From an uncultured Limosilactobacillus sp. (GTDB lineage Bacteria; Bacillota; Bacilli; Lactobacillales; Lactobacillaceae), in NCBI GenBank assembly GCA_944327195.1, contig CALVGV010000009.1, positions 1 through 57,619 on the forward strand: a stretch of 57,619 bases of DNA. The letters run 5' to 3'. Made by a program: the position numbers and the translations under genes. Under the pieces are notes generated by a model. It had not been told where the DNA came from and did no database searches. It worked only from the letters and a program-made list of their open reading frames with translations. Of this stretch, positions 54,103-57,619 are shown in pieces. How positions within the stretch are numbered: position 1 is the first letter of the stretch; every line of letters starts with the position of its first letter.

Positions 54103-55290
54103 TTAACCACGATCCGTGGCCTGGTCCTTTTTCACCTTCACCAACCGTACCGGCACGGTCGTCGGGCTGGTTGGCAGGAGGTTTTCGATGTACTGGAATA
54201 GGAGGAGGATCCAGGCCGCCGCCAGGATGAAGGAGAAGAGTTCAAAGGCGGTCAAGGAGAAGTAGTGGACCAGCTTGAAGAGCACGTAGTCAGCCACGAT
54301 CACCGCCCCAATCAAGTAGGAAAGCTTGAGGAACTGCTTGGTGACCTCCGGCAGGCACCAGCGGATGATGATGATCAGGAGGCAGAGCACGTAGACCAGC
54401 CACATCGAGATCCGGTCGTGCAAAAGGTGGTACTCGGGGTTATTGGGGAAGATCCCGATCGCCGCGATGCAGGCCGCCAAGAAGAGCAGGAGGCCACGGA
54501 GGACCTGGGTCTTCCAGCTCCGGTGCTCGGGCCGGAGGTTGACGAAGAGGTAGTCGACCAGCATCCCCATCAAGAGGCCGGCAAAGATCAGGGTGATGTT
54601 GAACTGCCAGGCGTTGGCGTTGTTGTTGGTGCCAAGGAAGCTGAAGTTGTAGCGCCACCAGTCCTTGCGCGAGTTGGTCAGCATCGAGAAGCCAACCCCG
54701 CCGACGATCATCACCGTCATCAGGTTGCTGACCACCCCCGGCGAGAGGGTCCAGGCGAGGTTGATCAGCAGGTAGTTGGTGATCGCGATCGCGGTGAAGA
54801 TCAGCCCGGTGACCGTCAGCAGGTCCAACCTGAGGCCGGGAAAGAGCTGGGCGATCAGCCAGCCAAAGGCCAGGCCGACCAGGGCGGTGATCATCGCGCA
54901 GGCGACGACCAGGGAAAAGAGGCTCCGCCAGCTGAAGGTGCTGGCCGCCCCCCGCTTGGCAATCTTTTGGTGGCAAAAGGCCGCCGTGAAGGCCACCACC
55001 CCGCTGACGATGCTCAGGAAGGTGGCCACCGTGCTGATCGAGGCCGTCTGCCCCGCCCAGGGGAGGGTGCGGACGTGCGGGTAGCCGATCTTCATCAAAG
55101 CCAGGAAGGCCAGCGCCAGCACGAGGGCGCCGATCCCGTAGCTGCAGAAGCGGAGCTGGGGAATCAGCGTCCGCGTGTCGTCGGGGCGGATCACCAGTAG
55201 CTGGTTTTCAATGTGCATCGAGAGGCTACCGCTCTTCTCCAGCCGGCGGCCCACCTCCTCGGGCACTTCAACAAGGTATTTCTTCTCCAC
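54103..55290 (-). CDS. DUF998-like membrane protein with AbrB-like N-terminal segment
   Basis: A 395-residue protein. I chose GTG at 55290, after GGAGGAG. The first ~45 residues (VEKKYLVEVPEEVGRRLEKSG ... IENQLLVIRP) look like a beta-hairpin of SpoVT/AbrB type; then about ten hydrophobic helices follow from ~50 to ~375, with the conserved loop NSRKDWWRYNFSFLGTN seen in DUF998 proteins. The last residues are basic. The role is unknown; the mix of a possible DNA-binding hairpin and a membrane domain suggests a membrane-tethered regulator, which is inference. Monocistronic. Confidence 0.7.
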   Translation of the reverse strand: MEKKYLVEVPEEVGRRLEKSGSLSMHIENQLLVIRPDDTRTLIPQLRFCSYGIGALVLALAFLALMKIGYPHVRTLPWAGQTASISTVATFLSIVSGVVAFTAAFCHQKIAKRGAASTFSWRSLFSLVVACAMITALVGLAFGWLIAQLFPGLRLDLLTVTGLIFTAIAITNYLLINLAWTLSPGVVSNLMTVMIVGGVGFSMLTNSRKDWWRYNFSFLGTNNNANAWQFNITLIFAGLLMGMLVDYLFVNLRPEHRSWKTQVLRGLLLFLAACIAAIGIFPNNPEYHLLHDRISMWLVYVLCLLIIIIRWCLPEVTKQFLKLSYLIGAVIVADYVLFKLVHYFSLTAFELFSFILAAAWILLLFQYIENLLPTSPTTVPVRLVKVKKDQATDRG

Positions 55291-55372
55291 GATTCGTGTT
55301 CTCCTCCCGTTTCTCTTCTGTAATCTGGGCGCGTTACGCTGACCACGCAGCGGCGCCCGCCCCCAGCACACA

Positions 55373-55405
55373 AAAAAGAAGTTAGGAGCGATTCCTAACC
55401 TCTTT
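55373..55405 (-). terminator. terminator of the rpoB-rpoC operon
   Basis: AAAGAGGTTAGGA / TCCTAACTTCTTT with a 5-nt loop and TTT on the minus strand, 18 bp after the rpoC stop. Confidence 0.88.
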
Positions 55406-55422
55406 TGGTGCTTACGCCAGGA

Positions 55423-57619
55423 TTAGTCTTCCTCGCGCTTCATCTGGGCTTCCATTTCGCGAATGGAAGAGTTTGGCATTGTGTAGGCCGCTTCGGCCGG
55501 CTTTTGAACCGCCACTTCCTTTGGTTGGATGTTGCGGTACTTGGCCATCCCGGTCCCGGCCGGAATGATCTTCCCGATGATGACGTTTTCCTTGAGCCCA
55601 ACCAGCGGGTCTTCCTTGCCACGGATGGCGGCGTCGGTGAGCACCCGGGTAGTTTCTTGGAAGGAGGCTGCCGACAGGAAACTGTTGGTTTCCAGGGCCG
55701 CCTTGGTGATCCCGAGGATTACCGGGCGGGCGGTTGCCGGGACCTTCCCCTCAACCAGGGTCTGGTAGTTGGCGTCGCGGAATTGACTGATGTCCATCAG
55801 TTCACCCGGCAGGACGTCGGTGTCACCAGGATCCATGACGCGCACCTTGCGCATCATCTGGCGGATCATGATTTCAACGTGCTTGTCGAGCAGGTCGATC
55901 CCTTGCATCCGGTAAACCTTTTGCACTTCGGCCAGCAGGTAGGTCTCGGTGGAAAGGACGTCGCGGATCCGGATCAGTTCCTTCGGGTCGATCGACCCTT
56001 CGTTCAGCGGGGCCCCGCGGTGGATGAAGTCGCCTTCAGCCACCTTCAGGCGGGACGTGATTGGCAGGGTGTAAGTCCGGGTGTCGTTTTCACCCTTGAT
56101 CGTGATGTCCTGGCTTTGTTCGGCCGGGTTCTCTTCGATCGTTTCCACTTCCCCGGTAACTTCGGAGATCGTGGCCTTCCCTTTCGGGTTCCGCGATTCA
56201 ACGATTTCTTGCACCCGCGGCAACCCTTGGGTGATGTCGTCGTTGCCGGCAACCCCACCGGTGTGGAAGTTCCGCAGGGTCAGTTGGGTCCCTGGTTCAC
56301 CGATCGATTGCGCGGCGATCGTCCCGATTGCTTCCCCGGCTTCAACCTGGTCACCGGTAGCGGCGTTGCGGCCGTAGCAGCGTTCGCAAACCCCGTGCTC
56401 GGTGTTGCAAGTGAAGGCCGAGCGAATCGTGACCTTCTTGACGCCGGCGTCGACGATCTTTTGGGCCATTTCTTCGTCCAGCAGGACGTTGCGGTCAACG
56501 ATCTTTTCGCCGGTTTCTGGGTTGTAGACCGACTTCATCGTGTAGCGGCCAAGGATCCGGTCGTAGAGCGGTTCGATCATTTCGTTCCCGTTGGTGATCG
56601 CCGTTACTTCGAGCCCGCGGTCGGTGCCACAGTCTTCTTCGCGGACGATCACGTCTTGGGCCACGTCAACCAACCGCCGGGTCAGGTAACCCGAGTTGGC
56701 GGTCTTGAGGGCCGTGTCGGTCATCCCCTTCCGCGCCCCGTGGGAGGAAATGAACATTTCCAGCACGGACAGGCCTTCGCGGAAGTTGGAGAGGATCGGC
56801 AGTTCCATGATCTTCCCGGACGGCGAGGCCATCAGCCCCCGCATCCCGGCAAGTTGGGTAAAGTTGGAGATGTTCCCACGGGCCCCGGAGTCGGACATCA
56901 TGTTGATCGGGTTGTGGATGTCCATGTGCTCGATCAGCTTCTCTTGCACTTCATCCTTGGCATCGTTCCAGATGGCGATGACCCGTTCGTAACGTTCGTT
57001 GTCGGTGATCAGCCCGCGGCGGAACTGCTTGGTAACCAGGGCCACTTGCTTGTGGGCGTTTTCGATGATCCCCGGCTTTTCCTTCAGGTCGGTGATGTCG
57101 ACCACCCCAACCGTCAGCCCGGAAATGGTGGACTCGAAGTACCCGAGGTTCTTCATCTTGTCCAAGAGCTCGGAGGTGACGGTCACCTTGTAGCGCTTGT
57201 AGACTTCGGCGATGATGTCGGACAGGAAGCCCTTCTTGAACGGCGGAACCAGCGGCGTGTTGGCCAGGTATTCGTGGATGTCTTGCCCCTTTTCGAGGAA
57301 GTACTTGTCCGGAACCCCGTTTTGCAGGTTGTCGTCGGTTGGTTCGTTGATGTAGGTGTAGTCGGCCGGCATGATGTTGTTGAAGAGGATCTTCCCGACA
57401 CTGGTTACCATGATCTTGCCGCGTTGGTCGTCAGTAAACGGCTTCTCGGTGTAAGAAGCGGTTTGGATCCCAACCCGGGTTTGTAGGGCCACGTAACCGT
57501 CCTTGTAGGCCATTTCGGCTTCGGCCGCGTTGGCAAAGATCATCCCTTCCCCTTCGCGGGCCGCGTCTTCGGTGGTCATGTAGTAGTTCCCGATAACCAT
57601 GTCTTGCGATGGGGCCACG
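55423..57619 (-). CDS. rpoC: DNA-directed RNA polymerase subunit beta' (C-terminal part)
   Basis: The C-terminal ~731 residues of RpoC; the 5' end is cut by the window. It opens with [17 protein letters not shown], just after the active-site region. The trigger-loop/bridge-helix area reads [20 protein letters not shown], the second zinc site has EDCGTDR and [15 protein letters not shown], followed by [16 protein letters not shown]. The C-terminus ends [10 protein letters not shown]. Full-length lactobacillus RpoC is about 1210-1230 residues, so some 490 residues lie outside. The operon ends here at a strong terminator. Confidence 0.97.
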   Translation of the reverse strand, partial: VAPSQDMVIGNYYMTTEDAAREGEGMIFANAAEAEMAYKDGYVALQTRVGIQTASYTEKPFTDDQRGKIMVTSVGKILFNNIMPADYTYINEPTDDNLQNGVPDKYFLEKGQDIHEYLANTPLVPPFKKGFLSDIIAEVYKRYKVTVTSELLDKMKNLGYFESTISGLTVGVVDITDLKEKPGIIENAHKQVALVTKQFRRGLITDNERYERVIAIWNDAKDEVQEKLIEHMDIHNPINMMSDSGARGNISNFTQLAGMRGLMASPSGKIMELPILSNFREGLSVLEMFISSHGARKGMTDTALKTANSGYLTRRLVDVAQDVIVREEDCGTDRGLEVTAITNGNEMIEPLYDRILGRYTMKSVYNPETGEKIVDRNVLLDEEMAQKIVDAGVKKVTIRSAFTCNTEHGVCERCYGRNAATGDQVEAGEAIGTIAAQSIGEPGTQLTLRNFHTGGVAGNDDITQGLPRVQEIVESRNPKGKATISEVTGEVETIEENPAEQSQDITIKGENDTRTYTLPITSRLKVAEGDFIHRGAPLNEGSIDPKELIRIRDVLSTETYLLAEVQKVYRMQGIDLLDKHVEIMIRQMMRKVRVMDPGDTDVLPGELMDISQFRDANYQTLVEGKVPATARPVILGITKAALETNSFLSAASFQETTRVLTDAAIRGKEDPLVGLKENVIIGKIIPAGTGMAKYRNIQPKEVAVQKPAEAAYTMPNSSIREMEAQMKREED

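Noticed and set aside
55405-57486. 693-codon open frame opposite rpoC
   Set aside because: Antisense of conserved RpoC; residue pattern (many Val, Gly, Asp, His) is the usual artefact.

Overview
The window looks like chromosomal DNA of a heterofermentative lactobacillus, most likely Limosilactobacillus fermentum or a close relative. The clues are high GC with strongly GC-biased third codon positions, Lactobacillales-type gene neighbourhoods (clpP, galU-gpsA-lgt-hprK, prfB-secA-hpf-comF), an ssrA tag ending in AYAA, CIRCE and CtsR operators, and a YSIRK/LPXTG adhesin of the mucus-binding type. The species name is inference. I see no complete insertion sequence, prophage or rRNA operon.

Layout. 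1-1.9 kb: two zinc-ribbon membrane proteins. 2.1-4.5 kb: tsaB-rimI-tsaD (tRNA t6A synthesis and protein acetylation). 4.5-7.1 kb: a CRISPR repeat relic, an L-2-hydroxyacid dehydrogenase, tRNA-Leu and tRNA-Arg, and two unrecognised small ORFs. 7.2-7.9 kb: clpP under a CtsR-type operator. 8.0-16.9 kb: a long minus-strand housekeeping block, galU, gpsA, lgt, hprK, a YvlD-like membrane protein, a PspC protein, prfB (programmed +1 frameshift), secA and hpf. 17.1-19.8 kb: comFC-comFA diverging from yigZ. 19.85-24.5 kb: an MFS exporter with its MarR regulator, a tandem repeat region that looks like structured RNA, a small membrane protein and a KimA-type transporter. 24.7-29.8 kb: a giant LPXTG adhesin. 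30.3-32.5 kb: groES-groEL under HrcA and CtsR control. 32.6-36.6 kb: a broken Rpn-family gene, a GlcU/RbsU-type sugar transporter and a two-component system. 36.75-37.1 kb: tmRNA. 37.4-43.0 kb: a cell-envelope cluster of two paralogous TcaA-like zinc-ribbon proteins, a third zinc-ribbon membrane protein and a secreted GH3 glycosidase. 43.0-47.6 kb: rex, an ABC-F protein and a membrane glycerophosphodiesterase. 47.7-52.4 kb: a LysR regulator followed by a flavoprotein-SDR-flavoprotein operon of unknown substrate. 52.5-55.3 kb: a LysM/NlpC-P60 wall hydrolase and a DUF998-like membrane protein. 55.4 kb to the right edge: the C-terminal part of rpoC, cut by the window.

How the parts relate. Protein quality control (clpP, groESL, ssrA) carries recognisable stress operators. 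Envelope functions (lgt, secA, GH3 enzyme, NlpC/P60 hydrolase, adhesin, zinc-ribbon proteins) dominate the accessory content.

The most interesting unexplained items are: (1) tandem ~189-bp units at 21.8-22.26 kb whose hairpins show compensatory changes and plus-strand G-U pairs; (2) an orphan type II-A-like CRISPR repeat beside a truncated copy at 4.66-4.71 kb; (3) an identical 29-bp leader in front of comFA and of a decayed Rpn nuclease gene 14 kb away; (4) the flavoprotein-SDR-flavoprotein operon; (5) three TTCCCGGGAA palindromes in intergenic DNA within 5 kb.
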